Shown here in pieces: positions 49,622-57,422 of a stretch of DNA of 64,000 nucleotides (positions within the stretch are counted from its first letter, which is position 1; every line of letters begins with the position of its first letter). The notes below the pieces were generated by a model. That model was not told where the DNA came from. It saw nothing but the letters and a program-made list of their open reading frames with translations, and did no database searches. Position numbers and translations under genes: made by a program. The DNA comes from JBBDYQ01 sp035553855 (lineage in GTDB: Bacteria > Actinomycetota > Thermoleophilia > Solirubrobacterales > Thermoleophilaceae), in the NCBI GenBank assembly GCA_035553855.1, contig DATMJO010000022.1, positions 7,550 to 71,549 of the forward strand. Direction: 5' to 3'.

Positions 49622-51195
49622 CGGACCAACTCCTTGGAGATCAGGGCCGCGCCCTCCTCCGGGGTGAGCGCCCCGGTCACGCGCGCGGTCTCGGTTGCGA
49701 AGTGCCAGCCGCCGCCGAGCACGTCGGCCGCAAGCCCGTCGGCAATCACGACCCCCGGGCCCATCAGCACGACCCGCCGGGCGAAGCGCGCCGCGAACTC
49801 GGTGTCGTGCGTCGCCACGACGACCGCGGCGCCACCCGAGGCGATATCGGCGAGCCGCGCCGCCAGGGCGTCCTTGTGCTCGCGGTCCATCCCGCGGGTC
49901 GGCTCGTCGAGGCAGACGACCGCCCAGTCGCGCTCGCCGAGCGCGACCTCGAGCGCGAGCCGCTGCCGCTCGCCACCCGAGAGATCGCGCGGATTCGAGC
50001 GCTCGCGCCCGCCGAGCCCGGCACGCGCCAGCGCCGCGGGACCGGCCTCGTCCACGGCGTGCTCGTGCACCAGGTAGTCGCCGGGCGACTGGAGCAGGAG
50101 CGCCACGTCGCCCGCGCGCTCAACCCGGCCCCGGGTGGGCTCCGCGAGCCCGCGGGCGTGGCGCAGCAGCGTGCTCTTGCCCGCGCCGTTGCGACCCATG
50201 AGCGCGACCACCTCGCCGGCCTCGACCCGCAGGTCCACCCCGCGCAGGATCGCCGGGCCGTCGTGGAGCTCGTGCCAGACGCCGCGCAGCTCGAGCGCGG
50301 GCGGGGGCTTCCCTCGGCGCCGGCGCCCGTTCCCTCCCGGCTCGCTCGCCGCCGCCCGCCGCGCGAGCAGGCCGGCCCCGGACAGCGCCGCTCGCGCGTC
50401 CTTCACCGAGCGCGGCAGCGGCGCGAGCCCTGCCAGCGAGAACATCCGCGCCGCGGGCGTGGCGAGCCCGGGCGCCTCGGCAACCGCCCAGTCGAGGAAC
50501 TCGGCCGGCGTCGCGTCGCAGGCGATCCGCCCGTCTCGCAGCGCCACGACGCGGTCGGCGGCGGCGAGGCAGCGCTCCAGCCGGTGCTCGGCGAGCAGCA
50601 CGGTCGTCCCCCACTCCTCGTTGAGGCGCCGCAGCAGCGAGACGAGCTCGTCCGAGGCGACGGGATCGAGCTGCGAGGTCGGCTCGTCGAGCGCGAGCAC
50701 CTCCGGATGCGGCGCCAGCGCCGCCGCAAGCGCCACCCGCTGCAGCTCCCCGCCAGAGAGCGTGTCGGTGCGCCGGTCGAGCAGGTGCCCGATCCCGAGC
50801 GCGAGCGCCGCCTCCTCCACGCCGCGGGCAACGGCCGCGGGCGGGTCGCCGCGGTGCTCGAGCGGCAGGGCGATCTCGGCCCGCACGCCGCCCATCACGA
50901 CCTGCGCCTCGGGATCCTGGAACACGCTGCCGCACACCGAGGCGAGGTCGCTCGGCCCGTGCTCGCGCACCGAGACGCCCGCGATGCGGAGCGACCCGGA
51001 CGCCTCGCCGCCGTGGAAGTGCGGCACGAGGCCCGCCGCGGCCCGCAGCAGCGTCGACTTCCCCGAGCCGGACCCTCCCGCGAGCACCACGAACTCGCCC
51101 GGCTCGACCGCGAGCGAGATCCCGGCGAGCGCGGGCCGCGCGGCGCCAGGGTAGGAGTAGGTCAGCTCCCGCGCGAGGAGTGCGGACTCAGGCAT
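49618..51195 (-). CDS. ecfA: Fused ECF transporter ATPase (EcfA-EcfA')
   Basis: The 525-residue protein carries two ABC domains. The first (about 1-235) has GGSGSGKSTLLRAA, VFQDPEAQVVMGG, DTLSGGELQRVALA and EVLALDEPTSQLD. The second (about 300-500) has MGRNGAGKSTLLRH, LLQSPGDYL, RDLSGGERQRLALE and VVCLDEPTRGMD. Q-loop 'FQDPEAQ' is typical for ECF ATPases. It energises the S component through EcfT. The ATG lies eight bases before the end of ecfT, so translation is coupled. Confidence 0.92.
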   Translation of the reverse strand: MPESALLARELTYSYPGAARPALAGISLAVEPGEFVVLAGGSGSGKSTLLRAAAGLVPHFHGGEASGSLRIAGVSVREHGPSDLASVCGSVFQDPEAQVVMGGVRAEIALPLEHRGDPPAAVARGVEEAALALGIGHLLDRRTDTLSGGELQRVALAAALAPHPEVLALDEPTSQLDPVASDELVSLLRRLNEEWGTTVLLAEHRLERCLAAADRVVALRDGRIACDATPAEFLDWAVAEAPGLATPAARMFSLAGLAPLPRSVKDARAALSGAGLLARRAAASEPGGNGRRRRGKPPPALELRGVWHELHDGPAILRGVDLRVEAGEVVALMGRNGAGKSTLLRHARGLAEPTRGRVERAGDVALLLQSPGDYLVHEHAVDEAGPAALARAGLGGRERSNPRDLSGGERQRLALEVALGERDWAVVCLDEPTRGMDREHKDALAARLADIASGGAAVVVATHDTEFAARFARRVVLMGPGVVIADGLAADVLGGGWHFATETARVTGALTPEEGAALISKELVR

Positions 51196-52069
51196 GGGCC
51201 ACCCCCAGCCGGGCCGGGCGCCCCGCGAGCGGAGCGACCGCCGCGAGCGGCAGCAGGGCGCAGAGCACCGCGTCGAGCGGGCCGACGGGCGCGCTCACGG
51301 CCGGATACGGATCGAAGGTCCCGGCTCCCGCCGCGGCGGCGCCTGCAACCGACAGGGCGAGGACGAGCGCGGCTCCGCCCACGCGCAGGTCGTGGCGCGA
51401 GACGGGCGCCCGCGCCGCGCGGGCCCGCGCGGCGTGCGCGTAGCCGCGCACCTCGAGCGCGGCGGCGACGTCCACGGAGCGGTCGAGCGCGCCGGACAGC
51501 GCGGCCCGCGCCACCGCCGCCCGGCGCGCCGGGACGGCGCGGCAGCGGGCGGCGTCGCCCATGCGGGTCGCGTCGCGGGCCAGGACGGGCACGAGGCGGG
51601 TGGCGACCCCCGTGGTGAGCGCGCTCCGGTAGGAGACGCGACGGAAGAGGCGCAGAACCTCGTCGGGGTCGACACACGCGGAGAAGAGGCCGAAGACCAT
51701 GATCAGCACCAGCACCCGCAGACCCGCGACGGCGCCGAAGGCGATCGCCTCGAGCGTGACGTCGAAGCGCTGGCCGAGCAGCACGGGCCCGCGCACGAGC
51801 AGCGTGTTGCCCTCGTGGTAGACGAGCGGGTTGATCACCGTGACGAGCACGGCGAGCGGCACGGCGAGCCGCGCGGCGGCCGCCATCTCGCCGCCGACCC
51901 GCGCCGCGAGGCCCGCGCCCACCGTAGCGGCGAGCCCCGCCGCCAGCACGAGCGGGTGGGTGTAGAGGAGCGGGACGAGCGCGAGCGCGGCGCAGAAGCC
52001 GACCCCCACCGACGCGCGGGCCGAGTGGAGCGCGGAGGCGCGCGGGCGGTAGACGGGGACGAGCCTCAC
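51188..52069 (-). CDS. ecfT: ECF transporter transmembrane component EcfT
   Basis: The 293-residue protein has hydrophobic segments near residues 20-60, 70-85, 105-130 and 230-280, and a cytoplasmic coupling-helix region (CVDPDEVLRLFRRVSYRSAL ... ALDRSVDVAAALEVRGYAHA). The Ala/Val-Arg-Gly motif is the ATPase-contacting signature of EcfT. The GTG start overlaps the DUF4430 lipoprotein stop (GTGA). It is dedicated to this operon rather than shared, judging by the complete set. Confidence 0.88.
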   Translation of the reverse strand: MRLVPVYRPRASALHSARASVGVGFCAALALVPLLYTHPLVLAAGLAATVGAGLAARVGGEMAAAARLAVPLAVLVTVINPLVYHEGNTLLVRGPVLLGQRFDVTLEAIAFGAVAGLRVLVLIMVFGLFSACVDPDEVLRLFRRVSYRSALTTGVATRLVPVLARDATRMGDAARCRAVPARRAAVARAALSGALDRSVDVAAALEVRGYAHAARARAARAPVSRHDLRVGGAALVLALSVAGAAAAGAGTFDPYPAVSAPVGPLDAVLCALLPLAAVAPLAGRPARLGVAHA

Positions 52070-52986
52070 CCCTCCTCCCCGACCGGCAGGCGCACGACCC
52101 CTTCGGGCGTGGCGGCGACGGCGAACGCGTCCCGCAGGGCGCTCTCCTCGAGCGCTCCGGCGGCCGCCAGCACGCCCGCGTCGTCGAGCCCGGTGACGAG
52201 CCAGATCGACTTCGACTCGGCGAAGCCCGTCGCGGCGAGGAGCCCGCTGCCGGCGGGCGCGGCTCGCGCGACGCGGGCGCGCTCGTCGAGCAGCTCCAGG
52301 CGGCCGTCGCGGAAGCGCGCGAAGACGCCACTGGCGGACGGCCCCTCGGTCATCGCGTGGAGCGACTGCAGCCGCGCGGCCCGCTCCCAGCGCGCCACCA
52401 CGACGCGGATGACCTCGCGCCCGGCCGGCGAGCCGAGCACCGCGGAGGTCGTGCGCGCCCCGACGGCGGCGAGGCGCTCCCTGACCAGCGCGCAGGCCTC
52501 CCCCTCCGGGGACTCGCACTCGATCCTGACGGGCAGCCGCTTGCCCTCGACGCCGTGCGCGAAGGGCTCCGGGAAGGCGCCGACGATCGCCGGGATCTGC
52601 ATCGCGGCGTCCCAGCGGCGGTGGTCCCAGGTCACGACGTCGCCGGGGTGGAGCTCGTACTCGTCCGCGCCCACCGACGACTCCATGCCGTTCACCCAGA
52701 AGAACCAGTCACGGCGCCCGCCGCCGCCGGCCGACCCGGCGAGGCCGTCGATCGAGTGCACGAAGCGCCCGCCGAAGCGCGTCTCGACCTTGCGCTCGCT
52801 GCTCAGCAGGCGCATCACCGTCTCCCCCTCGCGGACGGTGGCGGTCTCCACCGTGGCGAGCCGCTCGGCGCCGAAGTCCCGCGTCACGCGCACCTCGGCC
52901 CCGCCTTCGCGCTCCTCGCCCGGGCCGAGCCCGCAGCCCGGAAGGGCCAGGGCGAGCAGGCAGGCGGTCAGGGCGGCGCGGATCAC
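52066..52986 (-). CDS. DUF4430/transcobalamin-like lipoprotein
   Basis: The 306-residue lipoprotein has a lipobox (LALALPGCGLG). A DUF4430 domain (about 30-125) shows ETVMRLLSSERKVETRFGG and RDWFFWVNGMESSVGADEY followed by ELHPGDVVTWDHRRWD, the pattern shared with the beta domain of animal transcobalamin/intrinsic factor. The remaining C-terminal domain (IVGAFPEPFAHGVEGKRLPV to the end) is unrecognised. It probably presents cobalamin to the S component on the outer membrane face. It overlaps both neighbours. Confidence 0.85.
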   Translation of the reverse strand: MIRAALTACLLALALPGCGLGPGEEREGGAEVRVTRDFGAERLATVETATVREGETVMRLLSSERKVETRFGGRFVHSIDGLAGSAGGGGRRDWFFWVNGMESSVGADEYELHPGDVVTWDHRRWDAAMQIPAIVGAFPEPFAHGVEGKRLPVRIECESPEGEACALVRERLAAVGARTTSAVLGSPAGREVIRVVVARWERAARLQSLHAMTEGPSASGVFARFRDGRLELLDERARVARAAPAGSGLLAATGFAESKSIWLVTGLDDAGVLAAAGALEESALRDAFAVAATPEGVVRLPVGEEG

Positions 52987-53681
52987 CTGACGGCGACCCC
53001 CTCCGGGAACGAGCGGATGGCGCCCCGAAGCTCGGCGTGGACGCGGTGGCGTCCCGCGGGCAGGGCGAGCGTGGCGAGGCCGCGCTCGTCGGCGACGGCC
53101 GAGGCCGCGCCCGAGCGGACGGCCGCGCCCGCCGCGGGCGCCGCTTCGCCCTCGTCGTCGTAGGCGAGCACCCGCGCGGAGACGCCGCCATCGACCGCGC
53201 GGACGCGCAGGGCGAGCGTGCTCTGGCAGCCGCCCTCGCGGTCGAGGCGGCAGTGGAACCAGAGCACGCGCGCCCGGCCCCGGATCCGGCCGCGGCCGAA
53301 CGGGCCGGACACCTCGCCTGCTCCGGTCGTGGCGAGGCGGTTGCCCACCTTGTAGACCCAGCCGCTGCGCCCGCGGGCGCGGTCGCGGCCGATCGCCCGC
53401 ACGTACAGGCCGCCCGCGTCACGCGCCCGCCGCGAGCACGAGCCGAAGTCGCGCAGCGACACCCGCCGGACGCGCGAGCGGGTCAGCGCCGCGAGCGCCG
53501 TGCCGGCGGCCACCGAGCAGCGGCGGCGCCCGACGCGGACGGTCGCGGCCCGGGCGCGCAGCGTCTGGACCTGCGCGTCGCCGTTGCGCTTCACGACCAT
53601 CTGCTCGATGACCGGCGGGGCCGCCGCGGCCGGCGCGGGAAGCGCGCCGGCCGCGACGGCGAGGAGAGCGGCCCGCCTCAC
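52983..53681 (-). CDS. Secreted protein with divergent DUF4430-like segment
   Basis: The 232-residue exported protein (signal AALLAVAAGALPAPAAA) contains SGWVYKVGNRLATTGAGEV ... GRARVLWFHCRLD, which matches the aromatic-Val-Asn/Gly ... Gly-Asp/Ala-x-Val-x-Trp pattern of DUF4430 proteins, plus RRCSVAAGTALAALTRSRV as the first part of the fold. A C-terminal Ig-like domain (ARVLAYDDEGEAAPAAGAAV ... LALPAGRHRVHAEL) follows. It probably binds cobalamin or assists the lipoprotein. It is co-translated with both neighbours. Confidence 0.7.
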   Translation of the reverse strand: MRRAALLAVAAGALPAPAAAAPPVIEQMVVKRNGDAQVQTLRARAATVRVGRRRCSVAAGTALAALTRSRVRRVSLRDFGSCSRRARDAGGLYVRAIGRDRARGRSGWVYKVGNRLATTGAGEVSGPFGRGRIRGRARVLWFHCRLDREGGCQSTLALRVRAVDGGVSARVLAYDDEGEAAPAAGAAVRSGAASAVADERGLATLALPAGRHRVHAELRGAIRSFPEGVAVR

Positions 53682-54811
53682 CCGGTGACCCGGAAGCGGA
53701 CCTGCTCGAGGTCGCGGTTGAGCGAACGGTCGAGCACCTTCAGGTCGACGATGTAGCGGGCCCCGTCAGGGAGCGACATGGGCAGGAGGTACGACCAGTC
53801 CGCGTCGTTCCCGAGGCGGATGAAGCGGGCGGACCCGCAGGAGCGCGGGCGGGTGAACACCTCGCGACTGCCGGACAGCCAGCGGCATCCGCCGCGGGCG
53901 ATCAGGCGGACGCGCAAATACACCTGGTGGATGCCGCCCGCCTCCTCCACCGAGCCGCGCAGGAGGCGCGGCGCGCGCCGGTAGCGGCGGCCGTCGCGGA
54001 GCGTCGAGATCGTGGCGGACGGCGGCGTCGTGTCGGCGAGCGACTGCGGGGCGGTCGGCGACCCGCCGCCGTGCGGCGCGGGTGCCCCGGCGCGCGGCGT
54101 GTCGCACGCGCCGCTCCCCGGCTCGTACACGCAGACCTCGGCGGCGTTCGAGCGCACGGAGTCCGCTCGCTCCGCCTTGAGGCGCCGCGTCCCCGGCGTC
54201 GGGAACGAGAGCACGGCGCGCCCGTCCGCGGCGGTCTGCGCGCCGTGGACGGTGGCGTTCGCGACCGGTGCGTTCGTCTGGCCGTCGACGACCCGGACGC
54301 TCACCGGCTGCCCGGTCTCGGCCTTCTGCGGAGCGCTCAGGCGCAGCAGATGGGTCTTCGAGAAGTAGTCGTAGGCGAACAGGACCTCGTCGCCCTGGCC
54401 CACCTTCTGCTGGCAGCCTCCGACGCTGCTGGACTGCCAGTTGTGCGCGTAGCCCCAGTAGCGGCTGTTCCCGAAGTCGCTGGCGTCGGGGCCGATCGAG
54501 TCGATGCCGTAGTCCTGGAAGCCGGACTCGTACCACGTGCCCTGCCAGGGGAAGCCGTTCGCGATCGAGGCGTCGTCGAGCGCGGTCGTCATCGTCGGGC
54601 CCGGAGTGCTGCTGGCGCCGTTGTTCGTGCCGTCGCAGACGTGCCGGCCGTCCATGTCGATCGTCTTGGCGTCGGTCGTCACCGGGCCCTCGAAGGTCGT
54701 CTGCGTGAGCCCTTCGACGCGCAGGTTGACGGTGACCGGGACCGCCTCGGCGACGGGCGCGGCGGTCGCCGCGAGAGTGGCCGCGAGGACCAGTGAGCTT
54801 CGGATATGCAT
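53678..54811 (-). CDS. Secreted DUF4430-like protein, first gene of the B12-riboswitch operon
   Basis: The 377-residue protein has a signal peptide (SSLVLAATLAATAAPVAEA). The N-terminal domain (VNLRVEGLTQTTFEGPVT ... YWGYAHNWQSSSVGGCQQKV then GQGDEVLFAYDYF) matches the DUF4430 pattern. A carboxypeptidase-regulatory-like Ig domain (VSVRVVDGQTNAPVANATVHG) and a C-terminal beta domain (ATISTLRDGRRYRRAPRLLRG) follow. The ATG is about 40 bases below the cobalamin riboswitch, which should control it directly. Three related proteins in one operon suggest division of labour in ligand capture. Confidence 0.78.
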   Translation of the reverse strand: MHIRSSLVLAATLAATAAPVAEAVPVTVNLRVEGLTQTTFEGPVTTDAKTIDMDGRHVCDGTNNGASSTPGPTMTTALDDASIANGFPWQGTWYESGFQDYGIDSIGPDASDFGNSRYWGYAHNWQSSSVGGCQQKVGQGDEVLFAYDYFSKTHLLRLSAPQKAETGQPVSVRVVDGQTNAPVANATVHGAQTAADGRAVLSFPTPGTRRLKAERADSVRSNAAEVCVYEPGSGACDTPRAGAPAPHGGGSPTAPQSLADTTPPSATISTLRDGRRYRRAPRLLRGSVEEAGGIHQVYLRVRLIARGGCRWLSGSREVFTRPRSCGSARFIRLGNDADWSYLLPMSLPDGARYIVDLKVLDRSLNRDLEQVRFRVTG

Positions 54812-54849
54812 GAGTGCCTCCCCTTCCGCGAGGGATTCGTGGCGTGCGG

Positions 54850-55000
54850 CCGGAGGCAGGTCTCCTGACTCCCGGTTTCGCCTTCCCCGCGCCTTCCCGG
54901 CGAGCGACGCTCGCCAGTGGCCTTCGTGCGGGTGGCCTAGCCGGTCACAGTGGCGGGACCGCGCCGGATTCTCACCGGACTTCCCAAAACCACCGGCCCT
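54850..55000 (-). ncRNA. Cobalamin riboswitch
   Basis: On the minus strand the region reads GGGAAGTCCGGTGAGAATCC, then GCCACTGTGACCGG (B12 box, with GCCACTG near 54948-54954), GGCCACTGGCGAGCG, GGGAAGGC, and AGTCAGGAGACCTGCC (complement of 54855-54870). These are the conserved elements of AdoCbl-type riboswitches in the right order. It lies directly upstream of the DUF4430-ECF operon, so cobalamin should repress it. The ends are approximate. Confidence 0.93.
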
Positions 55001-55021
55001 ATCGCGGCGGGAGGATACACC

Positions 55022-55837
55022 TCACCCGCGGGGGCGGGAGACCATCGCGACGCCGACGAGCAGGGCGGCGGCCGCCGCGCCGATCGCGCCCGCGACGACG
55101 GCGAAGGCCGTGTGGCGCTGCGCGTAGTCGATCGCGTCGGGCGCGAGCGGGATGGCGATCGCCAGCGCCGCGAGAAGCACCGCGGCCGCGGCCCAGCGCG
55201 GCCCGAGTTCGAGCGGGCGGCCGGTGCGCGCGGCGGCGGTGCGGCGGGCGTGGACGGCGCCGAAGGCGGCGAGGAACCACGCGCTCGCGACGAGGTAGCC
55301 GCCGAGGACGTCGCTCGGGTAGTGGCCGCCGCGGGCCACGATCGAGAAGGAGATGGCGAGCGTGAACAGCATGCCGAGGGCGGCCAGCGGCAGTCGGAGC
55401 ACCGCGGGGGCGACGAGAACGGCCGCGAACGCGAGCGCCATCGACCCCGTCGCGTGCCCGCTGGGGAAGGCGGCCGCGTCGACCTGGTTGGGGCCGAGGA
55501 AGCGCTCGTGGCGTTCGAAGGCGAGCAGCGACTTGAGCGCCTGGGTCGTGAGCGCCGAGCCGCCGAGCAGGAGCGCGGCGACGAGCGCGCGCCCCGGGCG
55601 GCGGCGGGCGAGCGCGAGCAGCACCAGCGCGGCGGACATGACCGCGTAGGGCAGCGGGTCCGCCAGGGTGATGATGTCCTCCATCGCGCCCGTCCGCTCG
55701 AGCCCGACGAACCCGCGCAGCGCGGACCCGTCGGCCTCGCGCGCAGGCTCCCACCAGTAGGCGAGGACGAGCAGAACTACGAACGCGCCGGCGCACGCGG
55801 CGGCGCCGGCGAAGAGCCGTTTCGCGTCGCGATCCAC
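55022..55837 (-). CDS. PAP2-family membrane phosphatase
   Basis: The 271-residue membrane protein (about six helices) has the acid phosphatase motifs KSLLAFERHERF, FPSGHATGSMALAF and SIVARGGHYPSDVLGGY (catalytic His). Likely substrates are lipid phosphates such as undecaprenyl pyrophosphate or phosphatidylglycerol phosphate. GTG start at 55837. It ends about 22 bases before the riboswitch region but belongs to a separate transcript. Confidence 0.9.
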   Translation of the reverse strand: MDRDAKRLFAGAAACAGAFVVLLVLAYWWEPAREADGSALRGFVGLERTGAMEDIITLADPLPYAVMSAALVLLALARRRPGRALVAALLLGGSALTTQALKSLLAFERHERFLGPNQVDAAAFPSGHATGSMALAFAAVLVAPAVLRLPLAALGMLFTLAISFSIVARGGHYPSDVLGGYLVASAWFLAAFGAVHARRTAAARTGRPLELGPRWAAAAVLLAALAIAIPLAPDAIDYAQRHTAFAVVAGAIGAAAAALLVGVAMVSRPRG

Positions 55838-55903
55838 GCAGCGAACCTAGCCGCTGGGGAGCCCGTTCGCGGCCAATTCACCCGCTACACTCCGCGCCGT
55901 CCT

Positions 55904-55976
55904 GCCGCCATCGTCTAGGGGACTAGGACGCCGCCCTCTCACGGCGGAAACCGGGGTTCGAATCCCCGTGGCGGTA
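55904..55976 (+). tRNA. tRNA-Glu (anticodon CTC)
   Basis: A 73-nt cloverleaf is readable. The acceptor is GCCGCCA/TGGCGGT with discriminator A, and the D-arm is TCGTCTAGGGGACTAGGAC. The anticodon stem CCGCC/GGCGG carries loop CTCTCAC (anticodon CTC), and the T-arm is CCGGGGTTCGAATCCCCG. G1-U72 and the ATCGTCTAG start are usual for actinobacterial tRNA-Glu. The foreign element starts at its 3' end. Confidence 0.95.
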
Positions 55977-55980
55977 TCCA

Positions 55981-56008
55981 GAGAACCCGCTCTAGCAGCG
56001 GGTTTCTC
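55981..56008 (+). terminator. Stem-loop just downstream of tRNA-Glu
   Basis: GAGAACCCGCT and AGCGGGTTTCTC pair around CTAGC with one bulged base. This gives a strong hairpin within ten bases of the tRNA, ending in TTTCTC. It fits a tRNA transcript terminator supplied by the element side of the junction. Confidence 0.6.
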
Positions 56009-56024
56009 GCGTTCAAGGGATGGG

Positions 56025-56045
56025 TGCGGGCCAGTATGCGGGCCA
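56025..56045 (+). repeat. Direct repeats TGCGGGCCA x2, candidate integrase arm sites
   Basis: TGCGGGCCA occurs at 56025-56033 and 56037-56045, spaced by 12 bp, about 50 bp from the tRNA end. Short direct repeats next to a tRNA attachment site are typical arm-type binding sites for tyrosine integrases. The match to this element's integrase is inferred. Confidence 0.45.
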
Positions 56046-56081
56046 AGGCGTCCGGTCGAGCGCCCAACACATGGGGCCGCG

Positions 56082-56531
56082 ATGGACTGGCTAACGAACG
56101 TGGTAGTGCCGGCCCTAGCGAGCGCGGGCATCGCCTGGATCGTCACCGCGGCGAAGGCGCGTGGCGAGCTCCGGAAACTGCGCGCTGAATACGGAGGGGC
56201 GCATTTCCAACACCGTCAGGGCGTCTACCACGATCTGTTGACCGCCGAGCGGAGGATGCGGCTGGTCTTGACGCAGGAAGGACACTCACCCGGCCGAGAG
56301 GGCTGGCAAGAGTTGGTCCGCACGTTCCATCACACCGTCAATGGCGTCATCATCGCCGGCACGCAAAAGGCCGCTGACGCCGCGCAGCGGATCGAGCGGG
56401 CTTATGGGGATCGACCGTCCGCCGAGACGGCGAGGGCCAACGTCGAGGAAATCCAGGGGGCGGCGCGCGAGTTCGTCGCCGCGGTGCGTGACGATATCGG
56501 GCGACTCGACCGCTTCGAGTGGCCCAAATGA
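56082..56531 (+). CDS. Membrane-anchored hypothetical protein of the element
   Basis: The 149-residue product has one N-terminal membrane segment (WLTNVVVPALASAGIAWIVTA) and then a long, mostly helical charged domain (ELRKLRAEYGGAHFQHRQ ... AREFVAAVRDDIGRLDRFEW). This resembles small host- or phage-encoded anchored coiled-coil proteins; function unknown. The ATG at 56082 is preferred to an upstream frame start inside the tRNA junction. It is the first gene inside the element. Confidence 0.6.
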   Translation: MDWLTNVVVPALASAGIAWIVTAAKARGELRKLRAEYGGAHFQHRQGVYHDLLTAERRMRLVLTQEGHSPGREGWQELVRTFHHTVNGVIIAGTQKAADAAQRIERAYGDRPSAETARANVEEIQGAAREFVAAVRDDIGRLDRFEWPK

Positions 56532-56752
56532 TCGTTCCGCCGCTGGCGCCTATACGGTAGCTATCAACCGTTTTACGGCCGAGGGGCCGGACGGCCACAT
56601 ACGGCGGTCGCAAGCGCGATCTGCCGAGGGGCGGATACCGGATTTGGTACCCCCGGTCAATGGCTCCGAGTTTGAGGGCTCCTACGCGAGGCGCGGGGAG
56701 CCTTCGCTTTTCGGAAGCCGCTCTCGGCGGGCGCTCGTCTAATGTCCGCCGC

Positions 56753-57031
56753 ATGAACGAACAGCGGTTCTACGTACGGGTCCCGGCTGACTTGACGCCA
56801 GAGGAACGCAATGGGCTCTCACGCGCCCGGATTCAGGACCGGGGCATCATCGCCACGGGTGAGGCGAAGTGGCAGGGCGAGGGCAGATTGGACGAGGGGC
56901 CGTGGGACGAATCGCGCATCGTCGTCGTCGCTGCGGCGGATGCAGCCGACGCCAGTAGGCGAGTCGCGCGGGCGTTGGGTCGTGACGAGCCCAACGGCGG
57001 ATTTGAGGTCGTGCAGGGTCCGGTCGATTAG
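56753..57031 (+). CDS. Small hypothetical protein of the element, 92 residues
   Basis: The product (MNEQRFYVRVPADLTPEERN ... IVVVAAADAADASRRVARAL) has alternating strands and helices compatible with a small alpha/beta fold. There is no signal or membrane segment and no family I recognise. The ATG 56753 gives a compact protein; upstream codons to 56660 lie in sequence without coding character. The 221 bases between this and the preceding gene show no convincing gene. Confidence 0.5.
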   Translation: MNEQRFYVRVPADLTPEERNGLSRARIQDRGIIATGEAKWQGEGRLDEGPWDESRIVVVAAADAADASRRVARALGRDEPNGGFEVVQGPVD

Positions 57032-57077
57032 CCGAGCACTTGCATCCCGTACGGAAACGTGCTTACCTTGTTGACGT

Positions 57078-57242
57078 GAACCCGTGGGCCATCGGCTCGG
57101 CGGGTTCTTTCGTTCCGGGGTCAGGGAGCCCTGTTGAGCGATGACCTTTCTAAGACTTCGGGGCTTGCCCCGGAACCGCTAAAGGGCACTCCCTGGCCGC
57201 TTTAGCTACGCATCGGCCCCCTGGCGACGGGCGGGCCGATGC
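57078..57242 (+). ncRNA. Structured leader RNA upstream of the capsid gene (candidate)
   Basis: Five perfect helices can be drawn: GAACCCG/CGGGTTC (57078-57084 with 57101-57107); GTTCCGGGG/CCCCGGAAC (57112-57120 with 57168-57176); CAGGGAG/CTCCCTG (57122-57128 with 57189-57195); GCTAAAG/CTTTAGC (57178-57184 with 57200-57206); and GCATCGGCCC/GGGCCGATGC (57210-57219 with 57233-57242). The second and third interleave, so a pseudoknot or kissing loop is predicted. A local GGGGC-TT-GCCCC hairpin competes with the second. No known class is recognised. Confidence 0.55.
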
Positions 57243-57383
57243 GCTCTTTCCGTTGCGCGCACCTGGCGTCCCTAAGTGGGGCGAGCGTGTGTGCGAGGAA
57301 CCCCCGGAGCGAACCCCTCGGCACTTTTGCAAGGCCGGCTGAGGCGGTAGGTCGGGGGCGACTAGACGACGGCGACCTTGCGC

Positions 57384-57408
57384 CTTGCGTGCATGTTCAA
57401 CACGCAAG
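57384..57408 (+). promoter_or_regulatory. Hairpin directly before the capsid ribosome binding site
   Basis: CTTGCGTG (57384-57391) and CACGCAAG (57401-57408) form a perfect 8-bp stem with a 9-base loop, ending two bases before AAAGGAC. It is positioned to control ribosome access to the capsid GTG start. Confidence 0.55.
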
Positions 57409-57422
57409 AAAGGACGTACCTA

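Noticed and set aside
55981..56008. Inverted repeat next to the tRNA as the attachment core
   Set aside because: It is a terminator-like hairpin; the attachment core is more likely the tRNA 3' end, but this needs the right-hand junction.
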